Source of the DNA: Winogradskyella flava
GTDB taxonomy: Bacteria > Bacteroidota > Bacteroidia > Flavobacteriales > Flavobacteriaceae
Direction: 5' to 3'
Length of the DNA: 64,000 nucleotides
NCBI RefSeq assembly: GCF_014243395.1
Contig: NZ_JACLCP010000001.1
Coordinates: 1,240,001 to 1,304,000 of the forward strand
The position numbers and the translations under genes were made by a program. Of this stretch, positions 25,681-33,520 are shown in pieces. Below the pieces are notes generated by a model, which was given only the letters and a program-made list of their open reading frames with translations, had not been told where the DNA came from and made no database searches. Position 1 is the stretch's first letter; every line of letters begins with the position of its first letter.

Positions 25681-26925
25681 CTAGAGAATTCTTAAGTACC
25701 AGATGCTGAAACCTATTAAAAATAGAATACCTAACCAAGATAAAACGTGAAGCTTTAAACTTGGTCTCCAATCTTCTGGAGTATTTTTTCCTGAAATTAA
25801 TTTGTAATTGATAATGGCATAAAATGGTGCAGTAACAAAAGATAGAATAGTCGCAATTTTTATTAATAAGCCCATTTCTGAAGCAAAGGCAAAAAAGATA
25901 AAAATAGTACCAAAGGCTAATACGAGTATCCAAAAGAGATAGCCATTTTTTGACGACTTATTTTGTAATAGTTCTAAGGTTTTAGACATTGCCCTAGGAG
26001 AAGCATCTAATGTGGTAATGGTTGTACTGAACATGGTTGTAAATGCAGCAATACCTATTAGGACATGCGCCCAATTACCTAAACTATTTGTATACAAATC
26101 AATAAGTTGATTGGAAAAGACTGCGGCTTTATTACTGAAATTTTCTCCTGTATCGAACATTACAAAATAACCTAAGCAGAAGAAAGCAAGCCCTAAAACA
26201 ATAGCTCCGAAGTAACCAATATTAAAGTCGAGAAGTGCATGCTTCGGTGTAAATGAGCTTTCATCTTTTTTCTTTTCAATGGCCCAAATAGAGTGCCAAA
26301 TAGAAATATCCAAAGGTGCAGGCATCCAACCCATAAACGCGATTAAGAAAAATATTTCGGTTCTATTTTCTGGTAATATTTGGGCAAAGGAAATAGGTGT
26401 ATCAAATTCCGTGTATGCAAATGCCACGGCAACCAAGGTGCTTATGGTTAATGTTATTATAATGACTTTTATAAGTTTATCCAAAGTACTATACTTTCCT
26501 AAAAACAGAATGAATAGACAAATAGCCAATATTATGATGGTCCATACTTCGACACTACTTATACTTTCGATACCAAAGTTTAAAACACTTAGATCTCCAA
26601 AAAGTGAATTTGCTAATCCAGCAGTTACAATGGTAACTGCCGTCTGTATGGTAAACATGGTGCCCAAGGTTAACATAAAGTATGCGATCAACACACCTTT
26701 ACCTAACTTTTTATAGCCTTCTAAAAGACTTTCTCCTGTAGCGGCAGCATATCTAGGACCATATTGAAAAAAGGGATATTTAAATAAATTAACTAGTAAT
26801 AACGCCCAAAGCAACCCAAGTCCATATTCTGCGCCAGCTCTAGTGGACTGTACCAAATGAGATACACCAATGGCTGCACCTGCAAATAGTAATCCAGGAC
26901 CTAGTTTTTTTAAAAGGGACAGCAT
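25681..26925 (-). CDS. Nramp-family-like membrane transporter lacking the canonical metal site
   Basis: 414 residues and about 11 membrane helices in the Nramp (SLC11) pattern: GPGLLFAGAAIG at the start, GAEYGLGLLW, and MP at the helix 6 break (FMGWMPAPLD, M201-P202). In canonical Nramp proteins helix 1 has DPGN, whose Asp and Asn bind Mn2+/Fe2+. Here the aligned stretch is GVSH (residues 20-23): Asp is Gly and Asn is His. The His of MPH is also absent. It thus belongs to an outlying branch and may move another substrate, possibly not a divalent metal. Its ATG overlaps the sigma factor stop by 1 bp; last gene of the 28783-25681 operon. Confidence 0.88.
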   Translation of the reverse strand: MLSLLKKLGPGLLFAGAAIGVSHLVQSTRAGAEYGLGLLWALLLVNLFKYPFFQYGPRYAAATGESLLEGYKKLGKGVLIAYFMLTLGTMFTIQTAVTIVTAGLANSLFGDLSVLNFGIESISSVEVWTIIILAICLFILFLGKYSTLDKLIKVIIITLTISTLVAVAFAYTEFDTPISFAQILPENRTEIFFLIAFMGWMPAPLDISIWHSIWAIEKKKDESSFTPKHALLDFNIGYFGAIVLGLAFFCLGYFVMFDTGENFSNKAAVFSNQLIDLYTNSLGNWAHVLIGIAAFTTMFSTTITTLDASPRAMSKTLELLQNKSSKNGYLFWILVLAFGTIFIFFAFASEMGLLIKIATILSFVTAPFYAIINYKLISGKNTPEDWRPSLKLHVLSWLGILFLIGFSIWYLRIL

Positions 26926-27470
26926 TATGTTTTTGTAATAATAGCGGCTAAAAGTTTTTTAGCCCTTAGAAGTTTTACTTTAACGTTGTTAATTGGTTCT
27001 TTAAGCTCTTCGGATATTTCCTTGTAGCTTAATTCTTGAAAATATCTCAAGTTAATCACTTTTTGATAGTGAGGTTTTAATTTTTTTATATCTCTAAGAA
27101 GTTTAGCGAGATTCTGTTCTGTTATAATTCTATCTTCTGGAGTAGGAGAGTCGTCTACGATGTCAAAATAGTTGTCCTCACTGTCTTTTGACGTGTTTTT
27201 AATGGTTTTCTTTTGCTTTCTGACTAAATCGATGTGAATGTTCTTGGAAATAGTAATCAACCAAGTTTTAAATTTATAGTCTTCATTATAAGTGTTAATC
27301 TTGTCAAAAGCTTTAGAAAATGTCTGAATGGTAATATCTTCTGCATCATTCTCATTTTGGGTGCGTTTTAACTGAAAGGCGTAAACGTCATTCCAAAAGG
27401 TGTCTAATAGAAAGTTGAACGCAATCTGATCATTCTTTTTTGCTTTTTTAATAGCGTCTTCTATTTCCAA
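26925..27470 (-). CDS. ECF-type RNA polymerase sigma factor
   Basis: 181 residues with sigma region 2 (FNFLLDTFWNDVYAFQLKRTQ, ENDAEDITIQTFSKAFDKI, FKTWLITISKNIHIDL) and region 4 (HYQKVINLRYFQELSYKEISEEL, PINNVKVKLLRAKKLL), linked by a charged spacer. No region 1.1 or 3. The 5' end overlaps the GT2 gene by 10 bp and the stop overlaps the Nramp-like gene start, so all are one transcript. No anti-sigma factor is encoded next to it, which is unusual for ECF sigma factors; the neighbouring membrane proteins are possible but unproven partners. Confidence 0.94.
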   Translation of the reverse strand: MEIEDAIKKAKKNDQIAFNFLLDTFWNDVYAFQLKRTQNENDAEDITIQTFSKAFDKINTYNEDYKFKTWLITISKNIHIDLVRKQKKTIKNTSKDSEDNYFDIVDDSPTPEDRIITEQNLAKLLRDIKKLKPHYQKVINLRYFQELSYKEISEELKEPINNVKVKLLRAKKLLAAIITKT

Positions 27471-28573
27471 TGTTTGGGTTTCGATATAAGGTTAGCTATA
27501 AAGATACTTAATTGTATAATAATTAAAAATAAATCCAAAAAAGGTGTGTAGTAAACAAGATTAATGTCATCAAGTTTTTTAGCCGTTAATCCAAAACTTA
27601 TAAGTTGAATGATAAATCGTAAGGCGATTAAGGCTACAACCCATATCAAATTAAAACCTAAGAAAACCAGCGTAATACCTAAAACCCAGAACAGTAGTTG
27701 AGAAGTGTAAAAAAGGCCCAGTAATAACTTATGTTTAAGTTTGTAAAATTTCGCTGTACTAATGTGTCTGCGTTTTTGCAATAGCCATGTTTTAAAGGAG
27801 GTTTTGGGTTTGGAAATTGTGAAACTTTCTTTAGATATGCATATATCAGTGTTTTGTTTATTTGCAACTTCGTTAACAAATAAATCGTCATCTCCAGATT
27901 TGATAGACATATGTCCATTAAAGCCATTGTTATTGAAAAACAACTCTTTTTTATAAGCCATATTTCTACCAACTCCCATATATGGCGAGCCTAAACTTGC
28001 ATAAGAGAAATACTGCATAGCCGTCAGTATGGTTTCAAAACGTATTAATGCATTTAACACAGAGAATGCTTTTTTTGAATACCCTCCATAACCTAAAACT
28101 ATATCTTTTTGCTTAGAGAATTTACTACTTATGTGAGCGAGCCAATTGTCTGAATTTGGTTTACAATCAGCATCTATAAATACTAATACATTATGATTTG
28201 AAGCTTTTATACCTAGAGTTAATGCATACTTTTTATTTCCCCAAAACGCTTCAGCTATTTTTACATCCACAAGTTTGATGTTGTCATGCTTTGTTTCAAA
28301 TTCTTTAATAACTTCTAGAGTGTCATCCGAAGAACTATCATTTATTAAAACGATTTCAAAAGGAGTATAGTTTTGTTTTAAAATTAGGGGAAGATTTTGT
28401 TTTAAGTTTTCTGACTCATTTTTAGCACAAATTATAACAGAAATTGGCACTTGTTTTTTTAAACGTGTTTCGACTTGCTTGGTTCCAAAAGCAAATAAAA
28501 AACTGAGATAATAAATAACTTGTATACTGACAATTACTGCAAAAGCAAAGAATAGTATAGTAGTTAAACCCAT
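27461..28573 (-). CDS. Membrane-bound family 2 glycosyltransferase
   Basis: 370 residues. One N-terminal membrane helix (1-28), a GT-A catalytic domain and two to three C-terminal helices (about 282-365). Family 2 features: VSIIC-type opening strand (PISVIICAKNES), INDSSSDDT, the metal/sugar-nucleotide Asp pair in VFIDADCKPN (about 132-141), the base region KSGDDDLFVNEV and QKRRH (in place of QxxRW) near 265. Such enzymes add or polymerise sugars on lipid or envelope glycans. Substrate unknown. 6 bp after the small Cys-rich gene and overlapping the sigma factor gene by 10 bp. Confidence 0.93.
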   Translation of the reverse strand: MGLTTILFFAFAVIVSIQVIYYLSFLFAFGTKQVETRLKKQVPISVIICAKNESENLKQNLPLILKQNYTPFEIVLINDSSSDDTLEVIKEFETKHDNIKLVDVKIAEAFWGNKKYALTLGIKASNHNVLVFIDADCKPNSDNWLAHISSKFSKQKDIVLGYGGYSKKAFSVLNALIRFETILTAMQYFSYASLGSPYMGVGRNMAYKKELFFNNNGFNGHMSIKSGDDDLFVNEVANKQNTDICISKESFTISKPKTSFKTWLLQKRRHISTAKFYKLKHKLLLGLFYTSQLLFWVLGITLVFLGFNLIWVVALIALRFIIQLISFGLTAKKLDDINLVYYTPFLDLFLIIIQLSIFIANLISKPKHWK

Positions 28574-28579
28574 TAAGAT

Positions 28580-28783
28580 TTAAGAATGTTGAGTTTCGTT
28601 ACAGTTCTTGAATTGGTCTGGAGTTTTGCCGCAGAAACCGCAAGCTTCACCATCCTTATTAAGCATAGGGTTTTGGCTTGCGCATGTGCCCGCGAATTCG
28701 CCATCCTTTTTTGCCCATAATTTTATGCCAATCCCAGCTACGGCCAGTAGTAAAAGTCCAAGGGTAAGGAGTAATAATTTCAT
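28580..28783 (-). CDS. Small cysteine-containing membrane or exported protein
   Basis: 67 residues: one N-terminal hydrophobic helix (MKLLLLTLGLLLLAVAGIGIKLW) and a short tail with five Cys in TCASQNPML, ACGFCGK and KNCNE. The CxxC pair and the outside-facing tail suggest metal binding or disulfides. Similar small proteins occur in flavobacteria, but I know no function. It is the first gene of the operon leading to the glycosyltransferase, sigma factor and Nramp-like transporter, and its promoter is overlapped by an 18-bp palindrome. Confidence 0.82.
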   Translation of the reverse strand: MKLLLLTLGLLLLAVAGIGIKLWAKKDGEFAGTCASQNPMLNKDGEACGFCGKTPDQFKNCNETQHS

Positions 28784-28788
28784 TATTA

Positions 28789-28806
28789 TTGCTTAAATTT
28801 AAGCAA
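28789..28806. promoter_or_regulatory. 18-bp perfect palindrome overlapping the operon promoter
   Basis: TTGCTTAAA/TTTAAGCAA is a perfect 9+9 palindrome with no spacer. It covers the expected transcription start and the edge of the -7 box (28804-28811), 5 bp before the first ATG. The site is where a dimeric repressor would block transcription; it could also be a hairpin at the very 5' end of the mRNA. Confidence 0.5.
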
Positions 28807-28811
28807 AGATA
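28804..28811 (-). promoter_or_regulatory. -7 promoter box for the 28783-25681 operon
   Basis: The minus strand reads TATCTTTG followed by CTTAAA, an exact TAnnTTTG match 20 bp before the ATG at 28783. Confidence 0.65.
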
Positions 28812-28917
28812 ATGCTTTTACATTTATTTCTTGCCCTACTTCAATTGTGACTTAGCACTTCTATCTTGTGTCCCATTATTATTAATCATTATTTTACTAA
28901 CTAATTAATTATCAATT

Positions 28918-29604
28918 ATGAAAAAATTATTTGCTGAGTTTTTTGGAACATTTTGGCTAGTTTTTGGAGGTTGTGGTAGTGCAATATTTGCTGCCGGATT
29001 TCCAGAATTAGGAATTGGATTTGTAGGCGTAGCTTTAGCTTTTGGCCTTACTGTGTTAACTATGGCTTATGCTGTTGGACATATTTCTGGAGGTCACTTT
29101 AATCCTGCAGTTTCTATTGGTCTTTGGGCAGGAGGAAAGTTTGAAGCTAAAGATTTGATAGGTTATATTATCGCACAAGTCGTTGGCGCAATAGTAGCTG
29201 CTGCGGCGCTTTATTTGATTATTTCAGGAAAGTCTGGTTTTGAAACTGTTGGAGGTTTTGCTTCCAATGGTTATGATGCTTTATCGCCAGATGGTTATAG
29301 TATGATGTCCGTTTTTATAGCCGAAGCTCTTTTAACTGCATTTTTCCTGCTGGTTATTCTAGGAAGCACAAATGCTAGGGCACCTAAAGGGTTTGCTCCA
29401 ATTGCCATTGGTCTAGCTTTAACCTTAATTCATTTAATCAGTATTCCTATCTCAAATACTTCGGTAAATCCTGCGAGATCTTTAAGTCAGGCTCTGTTTT
29501 CTGATGGTGGTCATTTAACCCAGGTTTGGTTATTTTGGGTGGCTCCAATTGTTGGTGCCATAATAGGTGGTATTATCCATAAAACACTTTTTGAAAAAGA
29601 ATAA
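28918..29604 (+). CDS. aqpZ: Aquaporin Z
   Basis: Water channel of the inner membrane, 228 residues, six helices and two half-helices. The two NPA motifs are at 62-64 (GHFNPAVS) and 184-186 (TSVNPARS). The aromatic/arginine filter positions read Phe42, His172, Thr181 and Arg187, the water-selective set of E. coli AqpZ, so glycerol transport is not expected. Long helices 3-4 linker ([17 protein letters not shown]) is normal for bacterial AqpZ. It stands alone between the divergent small-protein operon and a convergent anti-sigma gene, with a shared terminator. Confidence 0.96.
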   Translation: MKKLFAEFFGTFWLVFGGCGSAIFAAGFPELGIGFVGVALAFGLTVLTMAYAVGHISGGHFNPAVSIGLWAGGKFEAKDLIGYIIAQVVGAIVAAAALYLIISGKSGFETVGGFASNGYDALSPDGYSMMSVFIAEALLTAFFLLVILGSTNARAPKGFAPIAIGLALTLIHLISIPISNTSVNPARSLSQALFSDGGHLTQVWLFWVAPIVGAIIGGIIHKTLFEKE

Positions 29605-29624
29605 CTTCAAAAAAGCATATAAAA

Positions 29625-29647
29625 AAAGGCGCAATTTTTGCGCCTTT
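29625..29647. terminator. Bidirectional terminator between aqpZ and the anti-sigma gene
   Basis: A 10-bp stem AAAGGCGCAA / TTGCGCCTTT with a 3-nt loop, preceded by A residues and followed by TCTTTTC, sits between convergent stops at 29604 and 29669. Confidence 0.9.
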
Positions 29648-29668
29648 TCTTTTCTATAATTTAATTGT

Positions 29669-30466
29669 TTATTCTTTCTCTTTTAAGGAGACTTCAGCTA
29701 CCTCATTATCGTCAGTAGTATTTTCACCATCTCCACTTGTACCAATCTTAATACTCAGTGCCAAGGCATCTTCCATATATGGTATTGGTTTCAATCTACG
29801 ATCAGTTTCATCTAAAATGCCTAGGTTAACCATTCTATCCTGCAGCTCAGCCCAAATTTCATAATGCTGATTCTTTGGCAGTTGAGGCAGCGCAATCACA
29901 TCTATCATGGATGTTTTTTCTACCGGATTAATATAGGCAACAGTTTTTAAATTTTTTGCACGTGCATTACCATTGATAACGTACTTCTTTGCATCTGGGT
30001 TATTGAGTTTATTTAACTCTCTAGATAATTCAGAAAGTCTTGAATTGTTATTTTCAATATCGCTTCTTAAGTCAAAAATTTCATCAACTACGACATTATT
30101 TTCATCAGCCAATTGTAGATTTTTCTGATATAACATAAACGATGTCACAGCAAATAATACAGCAGCAGCGCTAGCGGCAATACTGTACCAAGGTGTTTTC
30201 TTATTTTGAACTAACTGAATAACTTTCGTATCATTTGATTCATTCAGTGCTTCCAAAATATTCGAAAGCACGTCATTAGGTACGTCAACAGCACCAGCCT
30301 TTGCAATAAGCTCTAAATTATCTTGAAGCTTTTCATAAGCAGAAGCTACTTCAGGATAGTTATTAATGAAAAATTCCACTTCCTTGGTTTCATCATAGGA
30401 AGTTTCACCCACTAAATATTTATTCAGTAAGTTGGAATTTAAAAAGCTATGTAATTTTGTTTCCAT
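29669..30466 (-). CDS. Anti-sigma factor of the RskA type
   Basis: 265 residues. N-terminal cytoplasmic part (about 1-90) should bind the sigma factor; one membrane helix (about 98-118, WYSIAASAAAVLFAVTSFMLY); a short coiled coil (ENNNSRLSELSRELNKL); then the periplasmic RskA domain with KTVAYINPVEKTSMIDVIALPQLPKNQHYEIWAELQD (recognisable parts VALPQLP-like and YEIWAELQ). No zinc-binding HxxxCxxC motif is seen. It lies 12 bp after the ECF sigma gene and very likely holds that sigma inactive at the membrane until an envelope signal arrives. Confidence 0.92.
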   Translation of the reverse strand: METKLHSFLNSNLLNKYLVGETSYDETKEVEFFINNYPEVASAYEKLQDNLELIAKAGAVDVPNDVLSNILEALNESNDTKVIQLVQNKKTPWYSIAASAAAVLFAVTSFMLYQKNLQLADENNVVVDEIFDLRSDIENNNSRLSELSRELNKLNNPDAKKYVINGNARAKNLKTVAYINPVEKTSMIDVIALPQLPKNQHYEIWAELQDRMVNLGILDETDRRLKPIPYMEDALALSIKIGTSGDGENTTDDNEVAEVSLKEKE

Positions 30467-30478
30467 AATAAATACATT

Positions 30479-31012
30479 TTAAGGATCGTACACTTTTTTA
30501 AGTTCACGTAATCCTATTTTTAACCTAGACTTAATAGTACCAAGAGGAATGTCTAATTCATCACTCGCTTCCTGTTGTGTCATACCTTGAAAAAACAGGG
30601 CGTCTAACACTATTTGGTACTTTTCTTCTAGTCGTCCAACATGCTCTTTAATATCCATGACATCTTGGTTTAAATTGCTTGTTGGTAAGATATATACGTT
30701 TGAAGTATCAATTTGGACTTCTTTCTGATAACGATTATTAAAACTTCTTAGTTTATCGATGGCCGTATTTCTTGCAATACGAAATAACCATGTAAAAAGT
30801 TTGGCTTTGCTAGAATCGTATTTGTGCGCATTTTTCCATACCTTGATAAAGGTTTCTTGCAAGGCGTCTTCCGCAATTTCTTCGTTTATGGTAATCTTAA
30901 GAATAACACCATAAAGACTATTGGAATAATTTTCATAAAGCAGATTCAAAGCACGTTTATCTCCTTTTTTAAGTAAATCAATGATTTTTTGTTCTATAGG
31001 TGTAATACTCAA
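30479..31012 (-). CDS. ECF-type RNA polymerase sigma factor (SigK-like), TTG start
   Basis: 177 residues from TTG 31012. The frame stays open to a TTG at 31063, but that codon lies inside a -7 box (31061-31068), so translation must start later; SITPIEQKIIDLLKKGD then matches the normal start of the family. Region 2 is LLYENYSNSLYGVILK and AEDALQETFIKVWKNAHKYD, SSKAKLFTWLFRIARNTAIDKLR; region 4 is LFFQGMTQQEASDELDIPLGTIKSRLKIGLREL. The family pairs with RskA anti-sigma proteins, and one is encoded next (29669-30466). Confidence 0.93.
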   Translation of the reverse strand: MSITPIEQKIIDLLKKGDKRALNLLYENYSNSLYGVILKITINEEIAEDALQETFIKVWKNAHKYDSSKAKLFTWLFRIARNTAIDKLRSFNNRYQKEVQIDTSNVYILPTSNLNQDVMDIKEHVGRLEEKYQIVLDALFFQGMTQQEASDELDIPLGTIKSRLKIGLRELKKVYDP

Positions 31013-31060
31013 AATGTTAAAAAATATTTTTTTTCTTTTAAAACATCCAAAATGGATTTC

Positions 31061-31068
31061 CAAACGTA
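31061..31068 (-). promoter_or_regulatory. -7 promoter box for sigma/anti-sigma operon
   Basis: The minus strand reads TACGTTTG, an exact TAnnTTTG match. Transcription should start near 31057, about 45 nt before the TTG start at 31012. The region 31069-31170 shows no other clear signal. Confidence 0.6.
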
Positions 31069-31173
31069 AATATAACTAATTAGGCCTTACAAGGTTAATA
31101 GCACATATAATGTTAGAATAATTTTCCCTCACATGAGGATTGATTAATAGCATTTATAGAATTATTCTAAATT

Positions 31174-31203
31174 CAAAAGTCGCAATATCATTTGCGACTT
31201 TTG
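31174..31203 (-). terminator. Terminator-like hairpin after murB
   Basis: A 12-bp perfect stem CAAAAGTCGCAA / TTGCGACTTTTG with a 6-nt loop lies directly after the murB stop. The T-rich arm is within the stem and only a short AATTT follows on the minus strand, so strength is uncertain. Confidence 0.7.
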
Positions 31204-31204
31204 T

Positions 31205-32218
31205 TTATATAATATTTACTTCAGTTTCTATATCGATGTCAAAAATTCGCTTTACGGTTTTTTGAATCAACTTGGCCAGCTCAAAAATATCATTCCCATT
31301 GGCATTACCGTAATTCACCAAGACCAGTGCTTGTTTCTTGTGAACCCCATAGTCATTAAAGCGTTTCCCCTTAAAACCCGCTGTTTCAATAAGCCAGCCA
31401 GCTGGAACCTTGATTTCGCTATCAGAAATCTTATAATTTGGAGCTTCAGGGAAGCTTTCTTGTAGTTTTTCAAATTGCTCTTTTGAAATAATAGGGTTTT
31501 TAAAAAAGCTTCCGCTATTTCCAATGTCCTTAGGGTCTGGTAATTTGCTTTGTCTTATGGCTATGACAGCTTTTGAAATATCTTGTATTGTTGGATTGCC
31601 AACTAGAGACACTCCTAGTTGTTCCTTTATTGCACCATAATCCATGTGTAATTTGTGATTGATTTTTGATAGCTCAAAATTTACACTTGTGATGATATAT
31701 TGGCCTGCCAACTCTTGTTTAAAAACCGATTCTCTGTAATCGAACTTGCATTCTTGCTTTGTAAACGTTCTTGTCTCTTGATTTTTGATATTTATAGCTT
31801 CACAGCTCACAAAAACATCTTTAAGCTCGACGCCATAGGCTCCAATATTTTGAATTGGAGCTGTGCCTACATTACCAGGAATGAGTGATAAGTTTTCTAT
31901 TCCACCGTAATTGTTATTAATACACCAAAGTACGAATTCATGCCAATTTTCACCAGCCATGGCTCTTACAATGACTATATTATCAGTTTCACTTACAACT
32001 TCAATACCTTTTAGATTAATATGAAGCACTAAAGCTTCAATATCTTTTGTTAATAGCATGTTGCTGCCACCACCAAGAACAAAAAGTGAGTTATGATGTT
32101 GTTTTTCTAACGTTTCCCTAAGCTCTGTAACAGTTGATATATTACAATATGAAGCAGCCTTTACATCAATACCGAAAGTATTAAATGGTTTTAAAGAAAC
32201 ATTGTTTTGTATAGTCAT
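31205..32218 (-). CDS. murB: UDP-N-acetylenolpyruvoylglucosamine reductase
   Basis: MurB reduces the enolpyruvyl group to give UDP-MurNAc, the second committed step of peptidoglycan precursor synthesis, in the cytoplasm. 337 residues, type I (E. coli-like) length. FAD-binding segments: LGGGSNMLL (about 46-54) and IPGNVGTAPIQNIGAYG (113-129). The proton-donor Ser is in GNSGSFFKNP and the C-terminal catalytic Glu in DIETEVN. The type I Tyr loop residue is likely in DYRESVFK. It overlaps the aminotransferase stop by 1 bp. Confidence 0.96.
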   Translation of the reverse strand: MTIQNNVSLKPFNTFGIDVKAASYCNISTVTELRETLEKQHHNSLFVLGGGSNMLLTKDIEALVLHINLKGIEVVSETDNIVIVRAMAGENWHEFVLWCINNNYGGIENLSLIPGNVGTAPIQNIGAYGVELKDVFVSCEAINIKNQETRTFTKQECKFDYRESVFKQELAGQYIITSVNFELSKINHKLHMDYGAIKEQLGVSLVGNPTIQDISKAVIAIRQSKLPDPKDIGNSGSFFKNPIISKEQFEKLQESFPEAPNYKISDSEIKVPAGWLIETAGFKGKRFNDYGVHKKQALVLVNYGNANGNDIFELAKLIQKTVKRIFDIDIETEVNII

Positions 32219-33408
32219 TAGTCCTTGTAAACTTTTAACGCCTCTGCTAATACTTTGATGGCTACCCGTAAACTTTCTTCATTCAGGACATAGGCGATGC
32301 GAATTTGATTTTTACCTACACCAGATGTAGAATAAAAACCAGCTGCAGGTGCAACCATTACTGTACTGTTCTCATAATCAAAAGACTCTAATAACCAACG
32401 TGCAAAATCATCTGAGTTCTTAATTGGTAATTCTGCAATACAATAGAAAGCACCATTTGGTTTAGCCACTTTTACGCCAGGTATTTTTTCAAGACCTTCA
32501 ATGAGAACATCCCTGCGCTTCATGTATTCCTGTCTAACTTCATCAAAATAACTTTTTGGTGTATCTAAAGCTGCCTCAGCCGCAATTTGTGCTAAAGTAG
32601 GCGGACTCAATCGCGCTTGTGCAAATTTTAATGCGGTTGTTATAACGTCTTTGTTTTTGGAAACTAGATAACCTATTCTGGCACCACACATACTGTAACG
32701 CTTAGACACTGAATCTATAACGATACCGTGCGCTTCTAATCCAGGTTCCTGCAAAATTGAATAATGTGGATCACCATCATAGACAAACTCTCTATATACC
32801 TCATCGGCAATCAGGAATAAGTCATGTTTTTTAACAATAGAAGCCAATTTTTTAATTTCCTCTTTAGAATACATATAACCTGTAGGGTTACCTGGGTTAC
32901 ATATTAAAATAGCTTTAGTTTTAGGAGTGATAAGCTTTTCAAACTCTTCAATTGGCGGAAGTGCAAAATTATTTTCAATTTTTGAAATTACGGGAACTAC
33001 ATTAATGCTTGACGCTGTAGAAAATCCATTATAATTAGCATAGAATGGCTCAGGAATGATAATCTCATCACCTTCGTCCATTATACTACCAAAAGCAAAT
33101 AATAGTGCTTCACTACCACCTGTCGTAACAATGATATCGTTATGGGTAACCTCTATAGCATTGTTTTTGTAATATTTAGCAATTTTCTTTCTATACTCCT
33201 CAGAACCTTCAGATCTCGAATATGCCAGTATCTCCAAAGAATGAATTTTTACGGCATCCAATGCCAAGGTAGGCGTTTTAATATCTGGTTGACCGATATT
33301 AAGATAATAAACCTTTTTACCTCGCTTATTAGCTTCTTCTGCAAAAGGCACCAATTTTCTTATTGGTGATTCAGGCATATTTATGCCCTTGTTAGAGATT
33401 TTTGGCAT
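32218..33408 (-). CDS. Class I pyridoxal-phosphate aminotransferase
   Basis: 396 residues, fold type I, subgroup I-gamma-like aspartate aminotransferase. Motifs: GQPDIKTP (39-46), TTGGSEALLFAF (95-106), the Asn and Pro of NPGNPTG (171-177), DEVYREFVYDG (202-212), and the cofactor lysine K236 in SVSKRYSMCGARIGY. Transfers an amino group between an amino acid (probably aspartate or an aromatic or large neutral one) and 2-oxoglutarate. The genus-level name in databases is usually aspartate aminotransferase, but the sequence alone does not fix the substrate. It is translationally coupled with murB. Confidence 0.93.
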   Translation of the reverse strand: MPKISNKGINMPESPIRKLVPFAEEANKRGKKVYYLNIGQPDIKTPTLALDAVKIHSLEILAYSRSEGSEEYRKKIAKYYKNNAIEVTHNDIIVTTGGSEALLFAFGSIMDEGDEIIIPEPFYANYNGFSTASSINVVPVISKIENNFALPPIEEFEKLITPKTKAILICNPGNPTGYMYSKEEIKKLASIVKKHDLFLIADEVYREFVYDGDPHYSILQEPGLEAHGIVIDSVSKRYSMCGARIGYLVSKNKDVITTALKFAQARLSPPTLAQIAAEAALDTPKSYFDEVRQEYMKRRDVLIEGLEKIPGVKVAKPNGAFYCIAELPIKNSDDFARWLLESFDYENSTVMVAPAAGFYSTSGVGKNQIRIAYVLNEESLRVAIKVLAEALKVYKD

Positions 33409-33520
33409 CGTTCTAAGTTTAAGGTGCTAAGTTCTGAAATTTCTTAAAGTTTATATAAAAAATAATGATTAAAATAAGTTCTAAAGTAAAGATTTGTAAG
33501 TTTAGTTAAAGGATTTTAGA

